From Paenibacillus abyssi (GTDB lineage Bacteria > Bacillota > Bacilli > Paenibacillales > Paenibacillaceae): 64,000 nt of DNA. The notes beneath the pieces were generated by a model. It saw only the letters and a program-made list of their open reading frames with translations, made no database searches and was not told the origin of the DNA. Positions 1 through 9,468 of the stretch are shown in pieces. The stretch lies in NCBI RefSeq assembly GCF_014640295.1, contig NZ_BMGR01000003.1, positions 124,001-188,000 on the forward strand. The letters are read 5' to 3'. The position numbers and the translations under genes are program-made. Position 1 is the stretch's first letter; each line of letters starts with the position of its first letter.

Positions 1-2157
1 CAGCGTGAAGCCGGATTCAGGATCGATGTGATACACGTAAGCGCCTTGATAAGCGAACTTCCCGTAGCCGGGAAACTCTCCAGATTCGATTGGTTTTTTG
101 TTTTTTATCTCCATAAGCTGCAGAGGGAACGCCATCAGTCCTTTATTGCGGGAAAATAAGAGTGCCTTATGGTCATAGAGCAGATCGGAGTGGGTCCCCC
201 GGTCACCGATGATTTCTTTAAATTTTTCTTTCGGATGATTGACATCCGATACATCGAACATTGCAATCTTCATGCCCTGATAGAACGCCATCGTTTCATC
301 AGGCCCGATGCCGCTGGAAGGAACTTCGATCGTTTCTTTACCGAAACCGATCAGATGATTCTCGTCATACGGATGAAGGTAGTCGCTGTATCCGGGGATT
401 TTCAACTCGCCTAATACATTAGGGCTGGCAGGGTTGTTCAGGTCAATGACGAACAATGGGTCAACATTGCGGAATGTGACCATATAAGCGCGTCCGCCCA
501 TAAACCTGGCAGAGTAAATTCGTTCCCCCGGAGCGAGTCCTTCCAGCTTGCCGATTGTTTTCAATTGCTCATCAAGCACATAAAGGTTGTTCCTGGAGGT
601 TGCTTCACCGCTCGCCCACATATCGCCATCGGTTGTGGCTATGCGGAAGTAACCCTCATACTCGTCAAGCGAAAATTGGTTTAAAATCGTTCCCGGAACG
701 GTACCTTCGCCGATGTAGACGACCTGTCCCTGGTCCAGACGGAATTTGTGCACCCGGGTCTCTTGGCGATAGGTATCCCCATCTTGCAAATAGCTGCCGA
801 TCGCGATATACAAATGTTTAGTCGATGCATAGATCGTCTGGCCGGAACCAAGATACGCGGATACCTGCATCGCTTGATCCGGACGCTCCAGATCGAGGGC
901 GCCGATCATTAGCGTACTGCTTTCGGGTGATGCCGGGAAATAACGAATGTCTTCCAGCGGCAATGTCATCAGCTCGCCGGATGCAGCGCTATCCTTGTAC
1001 ACCGGCTCGAATGTTGAGGCATTCAAGTCATTGGCGCCGGATTCCATGATATGGTATATGTTATTATATTTGTTGGTTACAAGATATAAGGCACTGCCAA
1101 CCTTGCGCGAGGAAATGTAACTCCCCTCCAGCTCTACTTCTCGCGAGAGCTGTGGGCGACCTTCGCCGTCCACATCGTAGATCATTGCCTTCACCGTGCT
1201 GCGCATCGGATGCCTAGGCGGCCAAATGCCGATGCTTGCTTTGGATTCTGCGGTAAGGCTATCCTTTTGCAGGGAACTCTCCTTACCATTGCCGGTAACT
1301 TCCTCGTCCTGCATGGCCATCATTACGTTATGTTGGCCGATGACGATCAGGCGATTATCGTCGACATACAGCTCCTGCGGGAAAAATTGTGATTCTTCCG
1401 TGTAGTCGATCGTTGCGGCAAGCACCGGTGCAGCGGGATTAGAAATGTCCGAGATAAACACCCGGGAACCGCTGAGCTGATAGATGAAATGGCCGTCGGT
1501 CTTCGCCCAATCTGCCTCATCTACTCCATCGACCTGGACGTTTGTTTTTGAATAAGCCCCGCCTGATGCCGCAGAGGCGGCAGCGCCGCTGTCTGCCGCG
1601 CTCTCCTCCGCTATCTCATTGCGGCTGTATACTTTCATATTATTGTTGTTCAGCTGCTTCAGCAGCTCACTCAGCTTTTCGGCTGTCCCGATGACTGGCA
1701 ACACGGCAGGATCGTCAATCCGGATGATCCGGTTGATTCCGTCCCAAGCGACGACTGCTCCAAGCGATTCGGATATCGCCCGCAGCGGTACCATGGTCAC
1801 ATTGCCTTGCAAGCGGGGAGCGGTATCCAGCTCGATGATTCTTCCATCTACAATAAGCGCGGTCGATCCTATCCTGACCGCTGCAGATCTTTCCTCACGG
1901 CTGAGGATAATGGTTCTGTCCCCATTGTCTTTGTTCCAGCTCACTGCAGCGCCAAGCGCCTCGGCCACCTCGCGCAGTGGAACTAAGGTCGTCTTGTTTT
2001 CCATAATCGCCGGAGTAGCCAGCTGTATCGGCTGGCCGTGCATGATGATTTCAACGTTGGCCGGAGCGGCTGTCGATTTTGTTAGTTGCCCAACTGCGGC
2101 AGGCGATATGAACAGGATGAACGCCAGCAATGCGGCGACTGCTCCTTTTCTTCGCAT
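1..2157 (-). CDS. Secreted beta-propeller protein with copper amine oxidase-like N-terminal domains (3' end outside window)
   Basis: The frame is open from an ATG at 2155-2157 (GGGAGG at 2165-2170) through at least 719 codons to the window edge, so the C-terminus is missing. A signal peptide (MRRKGAVAALLAFILF then a small-residue cleavage zone near residue 22) indicates export. Residues about 30-150 hold two repeats of the pattern NKTTLVPLREVAEALGA / GNVTMVPLRAISESLGA, typical of the copper amine oxidase N-terminal domain of Bacillota wall proteins. From about residue 190 the protein matches the Beta_propel family, with NVQVDGVDEADWAKTDG followed by blades containing YVDDNRLIVIG and LYVLDEQLKTIG. 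Such proteins are extracellular and of unknown function. The domain order is clear; the role is not. Confidence 0.85.
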   Translation of the reverse strand, partial: MRRKGAVAALLAFILFISPAAVGQLTKSTAAPANVEIIMHGQPIQLATPAIMENKTTLVPLREVAEALGAAVSWNKDNGDRTIILSREERSAAVRIGSTALIVDGRIIELDTAPRLQGNVTMVPLRAISESLGAVVAWDGINRIIRIDDPAVLPVIGTAEKLSELLKQLNNNNMKVYSRNEIAEESAADSGAAASAASGGAYSKTNVQVDGVDEADWAKTDGHFIYQLSGSRVFISDISNPAAPVLAATIDYTEESQFFPQELYVDDNRLIVIGQHNVMMAMQDEEVTGNGKESSLQKDSLTAESKASIGIWPPRHPMRSTVKAMIYDVDGEGRPQLSREVELEGSYISSRKVGSALYLVTNKYNNIYHIMESGANDLNASTFEPVYKDSAASGELMTLPLEDIRYFPASPESSTLMIGALDLERPDQAMQVSAYLGSGQTIYASTKHLYIAIGSYLQDGDTYRQETRVHKFRLDQGQVVYIGEGTVPGTILNQFSLDEYEGYFRIATTDGDMWASGEATSRNNLYVLDEQLKTIGKLEGLAPGERIYSARFMGGRAYMVTFRNVDPLFVIDLNNPASPNVLGELKIPGYSDYLHPYDENHLIGFGKETIEVPSSGIGPDETMAFYQGMKIAMFDVSDVNHPKEKFKEIIGDRGTHSDLLYDHKALLFSRNKGLMAFPLQLMEIKNKKPIESGEFPGYGKFAYQGAYVYHIDPESGFTL

Positions 2158-2393
2158 GTATAAACCTCCCCATAATAGATTCGTTTAGCGCTTAAGTTCG
2201 TATAAGATGTTATTCTCTTTGACGAACTCCTGGGGAGCAAGGTTGCAGTCCATTCGATTAATATTGCCGCCGTCTTGGATGGCGAAAGATATGCATAGAA
2301 CCAATCAAGCGATTGGTTCTTTTCTATGTCCATTTTTCATGTTACTATACTTTATGCATTTGCGAACGGTTTATATTGAAAGGGGTTACAACG

Positions 2394-3401
2394 TTGAAAA
2401 AGCTAATTTTTGTTTATGTTCTATTAATTGGTAGCTTTCTGCTCTATTTATTTACTTATCTGCGCGGCGCTTCGGGAGATGAACAGATTCAGGCGGGCTT
2501 GCAGGGAAGTATTGATGAAAAATACGTGATGGTTACCTTTCAAGCGGGCATTGACTATTGGAAAAGCATACTGAAGGGCTTTGAGGATGCTGCACAAACC
2601 TTGAACGTCTCTGTTGAATACCGCGGATCGACCCGCTATGATCTGCAGGAGCAGATCACGGTGCTGGAGCAGGTCATTGCCAAGAAGCCGGCCGGCATTG
2701 CGATTTCATCGATGAATCCCGATGCGCTGACGCCAACGATCAATAAAGCTATCGATGCGGGGATTCCGATCGTCTCCTTTGATTCGGGCGTTATGAACAG
2801 TAAAGCGTATTCCTTACTCGCTACCAACAATTATGATGCCGGAGTGGCTGCTGCCCACAAAATGGCCGAACTGGTGGGGCGTTCCGGTGAGGTTGGCGTT
2901 GTTACGCTTCCTAATCAACTGAATCATAAAGAGCGGACGCTCGGGTTTGAAGAAACGATCCGCAGCGTATATCCCAAGATGCGTGTCGTTGCCGTTAAGG
3001 ATGGAAAGGGAGACCAGGTGCTTTCCAGACAAAGTGCGGTTGATATGATGACGGCGTATCCGGAGTTGAAAGGGATTTTTAATACCGATGCCATCGGCGG
3101 GATCGGAATCGGGGAAGCGGCGTGGCTGCAGCAGCGGGCGAAAGATTTAAAGATCATCGCATTTGATACGGACAAAGGAACGCTGGATATGATTAAGGAA
3201 GGTACAATCTCGGCAACGATTGCGCAGGGCACATGGAATATGGGATATTGGTCACTTCAGTTTTTGTTCCATCTCCATCATGGGCTGGCTGGACCGATGA
3301 ACGGCCAATCGTCCTCCAGCACTTATCCGCTGCCTGTGTATGTTGATACCGGCATTACGGTTGTGACTAAAGAGAACGTTGACGATTATATTGCGAAGTA
3401 G
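2394..3401 (+). CDS. Membrane-anchored sugar-binding sensor protein (RbsB/XylFII-like)
   Basis: 335 residues from a TTG start at 2394 (AAAGGGG 9-13 nt upstream); upstream in-frame codons lack a ribosome site. Residues 1-22 form one hydrophobic segment (KKLIFVYVLLIGSFLLYLF) with no lipobox cysteine, so the protein is probably held by an uncleaved helix. The rest is a periplasmic-binding-protein type I fold: VTFQAGIDYWKSILKGFEDAA, then VIAKKPAGIAISSMNPDAL, GIPIVSFDSGV and KIIAFDTDKGTLDMIKEG, as in ribose/xylose binding proteins. It lies 26 nt before a YesM-type kinase gene and shares its direction. In the known XylFII-LytS-YesN system of clostridia an anchored binding protein of this kind signals sugar to the kinase. 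A sensory role here is inferred from anchoring and position. Confidence 0.88.
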   Translation: MKKLIFVYVLLIGSFLLYLFTYLRGASGDEQIQAGLQGSIDEKYVMVTFQAGIDYWKSILKGFEDAAQTLNVSVEYRGSTRYDLQEQITVLEQVIAKKPAGIAISSMNPDALTPTINKAIDAGIPIVSFDSGVMNSKAYSLLATNNYDAGVAAAHKMAELVGRSGEVGVVTLPNQLNHKERTLGFEETIRSVYPKMRVVAVKDGKGDQVLSRQSAVDMMTAYPELKGIFNTDAIGGIGIGEAAWLQQRAKDLKIIAFDTDKGTLDMIKEGTISATIAQGTWNMGYWSLQFLFHLHHGLAGPMNGQSSSSTYPLPVYVDTGITVVTKENVDDYIAK

Positions 3402-3427
3402 CGTTTATGGATAAGGGGTGAAAGGCT

Positions 3428-5254
3428 TTGCGTTTGCGGGAAAGGTTTGAGATGAATAATTTGCCGATACGGTACAAGCTGATCACTCATTTCTTGCTGA
3501 TCAGCATATTGCCGTCCATTGGCCTGGGACTGTTGATCAGTTGGACCGTGGATCGCATTATTGAACGGCAGGTGGCTGACAACACGCTCCAATTGATCAG
3601 CAAGGTAAATAAAACATTGGAATCCTACGTTGACAATATGCAAAATATTACGTACTTTATTGCATTCAATCCGGAGGTAAAGCAATTTCTTACGGAGCAG
3701 GAGGCGGAGCGGGAAGCGGGGACAGATTATAATATTCGCCAGTTTTTGCAGGGCTTCTCGAATTTGCATTCGGAAATTGCGGGCATTCTGGTTGTGAACA
3801 GCCGGGGAGACTATATCAGCAACGAGCTTTATGCACGAACTGATCAACCGCTGACAGAGGAATATTGGTACAAGGATGCGGTGGACAAGAAAGGGATCTT
3901 TACTATTATCGGACAGCCTGTTGGACGCAACCTTACGTCGCATATTTACTATAAAGACAACGAGGTCGTTACAGTCGTGAGGGCAATTTTGGATCCTGAC
4001 ACACAGCAGGTGCAGGGTGTCGTGCTCATCGACCTTAAGATTCGCGTGATTGCGGAAGCTGCCAAGGATGTGCGGCTGGGAAAGACCGGTTATCTTACGA
4101 TAATGGATGACCGCGGCGAGATGATCTACTCCCCTTCCGAGCCCTATATTACTAATATTCCAAAAGAATGGCTGGATGAGAATCCATCAGGCAGCTTCTC
4201 CAAGCAAGTAGAAGGGAGAAAGCTGCAATTCCTGTTCCGCACCTCTTCCTTTACGAACTGGACAGCTGTAGGCGTGTTCTCTACGGAGGGCTCGGTATTC
4301 GAGGTGCAGGAAATTCGTTTCTATGTGATCAGCTTTGTTTTCTTTGTTTGCTTGCTGGGGAGTGCGGCATCATTGTATTTATCACACAGCATTTCCAGAC
4401 CGATCGGGCAGTTGATGTCGTTCATGGACAAAGCGGAATCCGGCGATATGACAGTACGTTATTGGGGAAGCCGGACAGATGAAGTGGGACAGCTTGGACG
4501 CAGCTACAACAACATGTTGACCCAAGTTAACAAGCTGATATCCCTAACTGAGCTGCAGGAGCGGCAGAAGCGGGAAGCCGAGCTGAAAAGCTTGCAGGCG
4601 CATATTAAACCGCATTTTCTCTATAACACCTTGGATACCATTCATTGGATGGCCCGCAAAAAAGGAGCCGACGACGTAGCCGAGGTTGTGGATGCCCTGT
4701 CCCGGTTATTCCGGATCGGCCTGAGCAAAGGAAATGATATGATCACGATCATTGATGAATTTGAGCATATTCACAGCTATCTCAAGATTCAGCATACCCG
4801 GTATCGGGATAAGCTGAACTATTCTGTGCAGATCGCAGAGTCGGTTCAGGAGCTGTCGGTTCTAAAGCTGCTGCTGCAGCCGATTGTAGAGAATGCGATC
4901 TACCATGGGATCAAGGAGCGAAGAGGACCAGGGCATATTCTTATTTCCGCAGAGGAGCAGGATGGGAATCTTGTCATTCGAGTAGAGGATGATGGAAAGG
5001 GAATGTCGGAGGAACAGCTTAAGCTGTTAAGGCGCAAGCTGGCCGATTCCATCACAGAGGATGAGGTCAATGAAGAAAAGGATTCCAGCGGGTACGGGAT
5101 TATGAATGTTCAGGCAAGAATCAACCTGACGTTCGGAGACCCTTACGGACTTTCGATTGAGAGCGAGCTGGGGCAAGGAACAACGGTTACGATTGTCCAT
5201 CCAATCATCCGCATGGACAAGAGACAGTCTATTGATTTGGAAGAGGGGAAGTAA
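3428..5254 (+). CDS. YesM-type sensor histidine kinase
   Basis: 608 residues. A TTG start at 3428 follows AAGGGGTG; an internal ATG at 3452 with its own AAAGG is a possible alternative. Order: helix 1 (about 17-39), extracellular sensor about 40-290, helix 2 (about 298-318, VISFVFFVCLLGSAASLYL), HAMP linker (SHSISRPIGQLMSFM), then the His_kinase/LytS-type phosphoacceptor motif PHFLYNTLD near residue 395. The ATPase part has the N box (LLQPIVENAIYHGIK) and G boxes (VEDDGKGMSEEQ, GYGIMNVQARI). This class autophosphorylates on the PHFLYN histidine and passes phosphate to a YesN-type regulator. The gene follows an anchored sugar-binding sensor and ends 3 nt before the response regulator, so the three probably form one operon. 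Confidence 0.93.
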   Translation: MRLRERFEMNNLPIRYKLITHFLLISILPSIGLGLLISWTVDRIIERQVADNTLQLISKVNKTLESYVDNMQNITYFIAFNPEVKQFLTEQEAEREAGTDYNIRQFLQGFSNLHSEIAGILVVNSRGDYISNELYARTDQPLTEEYWYKDAVDKKGIFTIIGQPVGRNLTSHIYYKDNEVVTVVRAILDPDTQQVQGVVLIDLKIRVIAEAAKDVRLGKTGYLTIMDDRGEMIYSPSEPYITNIPKEWLDENPSGSFSKQVEGRKLQFLFRTSSFTNWTAVGVFSTEGSVFEVQEIRFYVISFVFFVCLLGSAASLYLSHSISRPIGQLMSFMDKAESGDMTVRYWGSRTDEVGQLGRSYNNMLTQVNKLISLTELQERQKREAELKSLQAHIKPHFLYNTLDTIHWMARKKGADDVAEVVDALSRLFRIGLSKGNDMITIIDEFEHIHSYLKIQHTRYRDKLNYSVQIAESVQELSVLKLLLQPIVENAIYHGIKERRGPGHILISAEEQDGNLVIRVEDDGKGMSEEQLKLLRRKLADSITEDEVNEEKDSSGYGIMNVQARINLTFGDPYGLSIESELGQGTTVTIVHPIIRMDKRQSIDLEEGK

Positions 5255-5257
5255 GCC

Positions 5258-6484
5258 ATGGAACAAGCTTGGAAGGTTTTGATCGCTGATGACGAATCGA
5301 TCATCAGAGAAGGCATTCGCGAAGCGGTGGATTGGAGCTCGCTCCAGATGGAGGTTGCTGCGGAAGCCGAGGATGGGGAGGAGGCGCTCGAGCTGGCGCT
5401 GCTGCATCGCGTTCACATCATGCTGGTCGACTTAAATATGCCGATCATGAACGGCATCACGCTTATCAAGCATATTCGGGAGAAACATGCCGACTGCAAA
5501 ATTATTATTATTACAGGACATGATGAGTTCACATATGCACAGGAAGCGATCCGGCTTAGTGTCGACGATTATATTCTAAAGCCTGCTCGTCCTGACCAAT
5601 TAGTAAAGGTACTTGAAAATGCCCGCCGCGATTTGGAATTGATGGAACAGAAGAATGAGCATTTAAGAATGGCCTCGCAGCAGATTAATAAAAATTTTCC
5701 GCTGCTTAGAGAACGGTTTTGCCATGAATGGCTTGGAGGCGATCTGACCAGGGAGGAAATTACGGAGCAGCTTCAATTTCTGCAGCTTCCGGTTAGCTGT
5801 CCGAAGTTATGCGGCGTCATTCGCTGGCCGGAATTGATCGTGAATCAACCGTTGATGAAAGAAAGCGATCGGCAATTGCTCTTGTATGCGATCGAGAATA
5901 TCGTATCGGAATGGCTGGAGCCTTATCAAAAAGTGATGTTTCGAGACCACTCCGGACTTATCGTACTAATTGCTTGGGAAGGGATCCCGGAATCTGTCTT
6001 GAAGGAAATTGAGAGATCGGTTCAAACCTACTTGAAAATCGCCGTTTATTTGCATTTTGAACCGGTAGAGGATGGCGTGACGGCCGTGCCTGCCGCATAT
6101 CGCCGCTGCAAAACCAATGTTTACCGGGAAGCGCACATTTCGCCGATGGTTCGCCGGGCCCGCCAATATATACGTGACCACTTCACAAATCCCGAAATGA
6201 CGCTGGAGCTGGTGGCCCAATCGCTGCAGGTATCGCCGGTGTATTTGAGCCGGGTTCTCAAGCAGGAGCTGGGCATTTCCTTCGTCAGCCTGCTCACGCA
6301 GCTGCGGATCCAAAGAGCGATTCAGCTTTTAAATACGACAACCATGCAGATTCAGGAAATTGCAGAAGCCGTCGGTTATGACACACAGCATTATTTCAGC
6401 ACGGCTTTTAAGAAGGTGACCGGCGCATCGCCGAATCAGTATCGCAAAGGCGCCGCATTTACAGAAGACGGGGGTGTCCCATAA
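5258..6484 (+). CDS. YesN-type response regulator with AraC DNA-binding domain
   Basis: 408 residues, ATG at 5258 with GAGGGG at 5243-5248. The receiver (about 1-125) has acidic residues D11/D12, phosphoacceptor D58 in LVDLNMP, and conserved K108 in DYILKPA. The C-terminus (about 300-400) is an AraC double helix-turn-helix: MTLELVAQSLQVSPVYLSRVLKQ and IQEIAEAVGYDTQHYFSTAFKK. It is the partner of the kinase just upstream, and the likely target is the ChvE-type transporter operon 260 nt downstream. Oddity: the last four residues (GGVP) and the stop codon lie inside the left arm of a dispersed hairpin repeat, so the native end of this gene may have been replaced when the repeat arrived. Confidence 0.93.
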   Translation: MEQAWKVLIADDESIIREGIREAVDWSSLQMEVAAEAEDGEEALELALLHRVHIMLVDLNMPIMNGITLIKHIREKHADCKIIIITGHDEFTYAQEAIRLSVDDYILKPARPDQLVKVLENARRDLELMEQKNEHLRMASQQINKNFPLLRERFCHEWLGGDLTREEITEQLQFLQLPVSCPKLCGVIRWPELIVNQPLMKESDRQLLLYAIENIVSEWLEPYQKVMFRDHSGLIVLIAWEGIPESVLKEIERSVQTYLKIAVYLHFEPVEDGVTAVPAAYRRCKTNVYREAHISPMVRRARQYIRDHFTNPEMTLELVAQSLQVSPVYLSRVLKQELGISFVSLLTQLRIQRAIQLLNTTTMQIQEIAEAVGYDTQHYFSTAFKKVTGASPNQYRKGAAFTEDGGVP

Positions 6485-6609
6485 GTCATCGATGATGACG
6501 ATGGGACACCCCCTTTCTCTTAAAAGCTTTGGTTGTACCGCATTCACTGCGCAGTCGAATGTTCTTCCGATCGCTGACGCTTCTCCAGAATCATTCGATC
6601 TGCTTCGTT
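6470..6609 (+). repeat. Dispersed hairpin repeat, copy 1
   Basis: 140 bp that recur nearly unchanged at 10630 and 49588. It opens with a perfect 12-bp stem (GGGGGTGTCCCA at 6470-6481 with its complement at 6502-6513). Nested in the loop is GTCATC-GAT-GATGAC. The stem is followed by CTTTCTCTT, so it could terminate transcription. The distal part (CCGCATTCACTGCGCAGTCG and on to CTGCTTCGTT) matches copy 3, but copy 1 lacks the 66-bp hairpin module that copy 3 has between two CGCTG sequences. Confidence 0.88.
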
Positions 6610-6621
6610 TGCACATTTTTA

Positions 6622-6635
6622 TGCGAGCGTTTTCA
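6622..6635 (+). promoter_or_regulatory. Cre-like (CcpA) site upstream of chvE
   Basis: TGCGAGCGTTTTCA matches the cre consensus TGWNANCGNTNNCA except at position 3. It lies about 60 nt before a TATAAT at 6698-6703, the likely -10 element of the transporter operon. No convincing -35 is visible at the right spacing, which fits an activator-dependent promoter. Confidence 0.5.
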
Positions 6636-6745
6636 CAAAAGTAGATTTTTTATAAAAAGAGTAGTTTTATTGCAAAGACCCGTTATTCGATTCTCACTAT
6701 AATCAAGTTATTACTTCAGGCAAGGAATGAAAGGGGTAGAAAAAG

Positions 6746-7828
6746 ATGAAGAAAGTATGGACCGGATTGGTAATGGCAACATTGGTGCTGGCTTTAGCGG
6801 CTTGCGGCGGCAACGGAGGAAGCAGCAGCGGCGGCGGAGAGGCTGGAAGCGTAGGAATCTCGATGCCGACAAAATCCTCCGAGCGCTGGGTTGGCGACGG
6901 GGCTAATATGAAGAAGGAATTTGAAGCCTTGGGTTACTCGGCTGACCTGCAATACGCGGAAGACGTTGTGGAGAACCAAGTGTCCCAGATTGAAAATATG
7001 ATTACCAAAGGCGTAGATGTCATCGTTATCGCTCCAATCGACGGAGAAGCGTTGACAGATGTACTGAATAAAGCAAACAACGAAGACATTAAAATTATCG
7101 CTTATGACCGTTTGATCAAGAAAAGCGAGCATGTCAGCTACTATGCAACCTTCGATAACTTCAAAGTAGGGGTGCAGCAAGCATCCTATATTGAAGAAAA
7201 GCTGGGCTTGAAGGATGGAAAGGGTCCATTCAACATTGAGCTGTTTGCCGGATCACCGGATGACAATAATGCTTATTTCTTCTTTGATGGCGCGATGTCG
7301 ATTCTGAAGCCTTACATCGATTCCGGCAAGCTGGTCGTCCGCAGCAACCAAACGACGATTGAACAAGTGGCAACCTTGAGATGGGACGGCTCGCTTGCAC
7401 AGTCCAGAATGGACAACCTGCTGAGCGCGAATTATTCCACAGAGAAAGTGGATGCGGTTCTGTCCCCATATGATGGCATCAGCATCGGAATTATTTCCTC
7501 GCTCAAAGGTGTCGGTTATGGCAGCGAGAGCAAGCCAATGCCGATCATTACCGGCCAGGATGCGGAGCTTGCTTCGATCAAATCGATCATTGCCGGCGAA
7601 CAAACGCAGACGGTATTTAAAGATACCCGCGAATTAGCGAAAAAAGCGGTAGCAATGGCTGACAGCCTGCTGAAAGGCGAGGAAGCGGAAGTCAATGACA
7701 CAACAACGTATGACAATGGCGTTAAGGTAGTCCCTTCTTACCTGTTAGAGCCGGTATCGGTTGATGCCACTAATTATTCGGAAGTACTCGTGAACAGCGG
7801 TTATTACACGGAAGATCAGCTGAAGTAG
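6746..7828 (+). CDS. chvE: ChvE-type monosaccharide-binding lipoprotein
   Basis: 360 residues, ATG at 6746 after GAAAGGGG. The signal peptide ends in the lipobox LALAACGG, followed by a Gly/Ser linker, so it is a lipid-anchored receptor. The body is ChvE/MmsE-like: [54 protein letters not shown] and [13 protein letters not shown], where the final Asp and the Asp-Arg pair are typical ligand contacts. This family binds aldoses such as xylose, arabinose, glucose or galactose; the exact sugar cannot be read. It is the first gene of a three-gene importer operon and follows the sensor-kinase-regulator trio that probably controls it. Confidence 0.92.
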   Translation: MKKVWTGLVMATLVLALAACGGNGGSSSGGGEAGSVGISMPTKSSERWVGDGANMKKEFEALGYSADLQYAEDVVENQVSQIENMITKGVDVIVIAPIDGEALTDVLNKANNEDIKIIAYDRLIKKSEHVSYYATFDNFKVGVQQASYIEEKLGLKDGKGPFNIELFAGSPDDNNAYFFFDGAMSILKPYIDSGKLVVRSNQTTIEQVATLRWDGSLAQSRMDNLLSANYSTEKVDAVLSPYDGISIGIISSLKGVGYGSESKPMPIITGQDAELASIKSIIAGEQTQTVFKDTRELAKKAVAMADSLLKGEEAEVNDTTTYDNGVKVVPSYLLEPVSVDATNYSEVLVNSGYYTEDQLK

Positions 7829-7856
7829 TACGAAGTATTACCAATGTGAAGATTTA

Positions 7857-7897
7857 AATGATTTAGTGATGGCCAAGCGACCGTCACTAAATCATTT
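7857..7897 (+). terminator. Stem-loop between the binding-protein and ATPase genes
   Basis: AATGATTTAGTGATGG at 7857-7872 pairs with its complement at 7881-7896 (one wobble pair, 8-nt loop), followed by TATTATATT. The position suggests an attenuator or 3' mRNA stabiliser that yields more binding protein than membrane components, as in maltose- and ribose-type operons. Confidence 0.75.
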
Positions 7898-7926
7898 ATT
7901 ATATTGTGAAGCTAGAGGTGAGCATG

Positions 7927-9468
7927 ATGACCGACATCCTATTGGAAATGAAGGATATTACCAAGACGTTCCCGGGCGTTAAGGCGCTAAACGGTGTCAA
8001 CCTGAAGGTAAAGAAGGGCGAGATCCACGCTTTAGTCGGTGAGAATGGAGCCGGAAAATCCACATTGATGAAAGTTTTGAGCGGTGTTTACCCGCATGGA
8101 AGCTACACGGGGGACATCTTGTATAAAGGGAAAGTATGCGAATTTAAAGACATCAAACAAAGCGAAGGCTTAGGGATTGTTATCATTCATCAGGAGCTGG
8201 CTTTGATTCCTTATTTATCGATTGCGGAAAATATCTTTCTGGGTAATGAGCAGGCCAAGAGCGGCATCATTAACTGGAATGACACGATAATGAAAACGAA
8301 GACGCTGCTCAATAAAGTAGGCTTGCTGGAAGCCCCCAACACCTTGATCACGAACATCGGTGTCGGTAAACAGCAGCTCGTAGAAATTGCTAAAGCACTG
8401 GCCAAGGAAGTAGAGCTGCTAATCCTGGATGAGCCGACAGCGGCCCTGAACGAAGATGACAGTGAAAATCTGCTGCAGCTGCTGCTCGAATTCAAACGGC
8501 AAGGCATATCATCGATTCTTATCTCCCATAAATTGAATGAAATTTCGAAGGTAGCCGATGCGCTGACGGTCATTCGGGACGGCCAGACGATCGAGACGCT
8601 GGACATGAAGAAGGATCAAGTCACAGAGGATCGGATTATTAAAGGCATGGTCGGCCGGGACCTGACCAACCGCTATCCTAAGCGGGAGCCGAACATCGGT
8701 GAAATCTTCATTGAAGTGAAGAACTGGAATGTCTATCATCCGCTGCATTCCGAACGCAAGGTGATTGATGATGTGAATATCCATATTCGTAAAGGTGAGA
8801 TCGTAGGGATCGCCGGTTTGATGGGTGCAGGCCGCACGGAGCTTGCGATGAGCATATTCGGACAATCGTACGGCAAGAAAATCTCAGGCAAGCTGGTGAA
8901 GGACGGCAAGGAAATTTCATTGACGGATATCAATAAAGCGATTGATAACGGGGTTGCCTATGTAACGGAAGACCGGAAGCATTACGGCTTGATCCTGATG
9001 GACGATATTAAACGGAACATTACGCTCGCGAGCTTAAATAAAATTTCGAGAAATATGGTTGTCGATGAAAATCAAGAAGTAATAGAAGCGGAATCGTTCC
9101 GTAAGAAGTTAAAAATCAAAACGCCGAGCATTTTGCAGAAAACAGGAAACTTAAGCGGCGGAAATCAACAAAAGGTCGTTCTCAGCAAATGGATTTTCTC
9201 GGAACCGGATCTGCTTATGCTGGATGAGCCGACGCGTGGAATCGATGTCGGAGCCAAATACGAGATCTACAGCATCATCAATCAATTGGCTTCGGAAGGG
9301 AAAGGGATCCTCTTCATCTCCTCCGAGCTTCCGGAAATTTTAGGCATGTGCGACCGGATTTATGTCATGAATGAGGGCCGGATCACCGGTGAAGTTAATG
9401 GTAAAGAAGCGACACAAGAGAAACTGATGAAATTTATGACCAGAACGGGAGGGTCCCAACATGGCTGA
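7927..9468 (+). CDS. gguA: Sugar ABC transporter ATPase with two nucleotide-binding domains (GguA/MmsA)
   Basis: 513 residues from the ATG at 7927 (AGAGGTG at 7914-7920, spacer 6); the ATG at 7924 and GTG at 7906 are less well placed. The first domain has Walker [10 protein letters not shown] (38-46) and Walker [12 protein letters not shown]. The second domain has a degenerate P loop (GLMGAGRTE), signature [15 protein letters not shown] and Walker [15 protein letters not shown]. This tandem layout is that of RbsA/XylG/MmsA ATPases, which energise monosaccharide import. The 3' end overlaps the permease gene by 8 nt, indicating translational coupling. Confidence 0.94.
   Translation: MTDILLEMKDITKTFPGVKALNGVNLKVKKGEIHALVGENGAGKSTLMKVLSGVYPHGSYTGDILYKGKVCEFKDIKQSEGLGIVIIHQELALIPYLSIAENIFLGNEQAKSGIINWNDTIMKTKTLLNKVGLLEAPNTLITNIGVGKQQLVEIAKALAKEVELLILDEPTAALNEDDSENLLQLLLEFKRQGISSILISHKLNEISKVADALTVIRDGQTIETLDMKKDQVTEDRIIKGMVGRDLTNRYPKREPNIGEIFIEVKNWNVYHPLHSERKVIDDVNIHIRKGEIVGIAGLMGAGRTELAMSIFGQSYGKKISGKLVKDGKEISLTDINKAIDNGVAYVTEDRKHYGLILMDDIKRNITLASLNKISRNMVVDENQEVIEAESFRKKLKIKTPSILQKTGNLSGGNQQKVVLSKWIFSEPDLLMLDEPTRGIDVGAKYEIYSIINQLASEGKGILFISSELPEILGMCDRIYVMNEGRITGEVNGKEATQEKLMKFMTRTGGSQHG

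Noticed and set aside
1619-2188. Plus-strand 189-codon frame
   Set aside because: Antisense shadow of the beta-propeller gene; serine-rich composition arises from the copper amine oxidase-like repeats read backwards.
3386-3943. Minus-strand 185-codon frame
   Set aside because: Antisense to the histidine kinase sensor region; no ribosome site or family signal.
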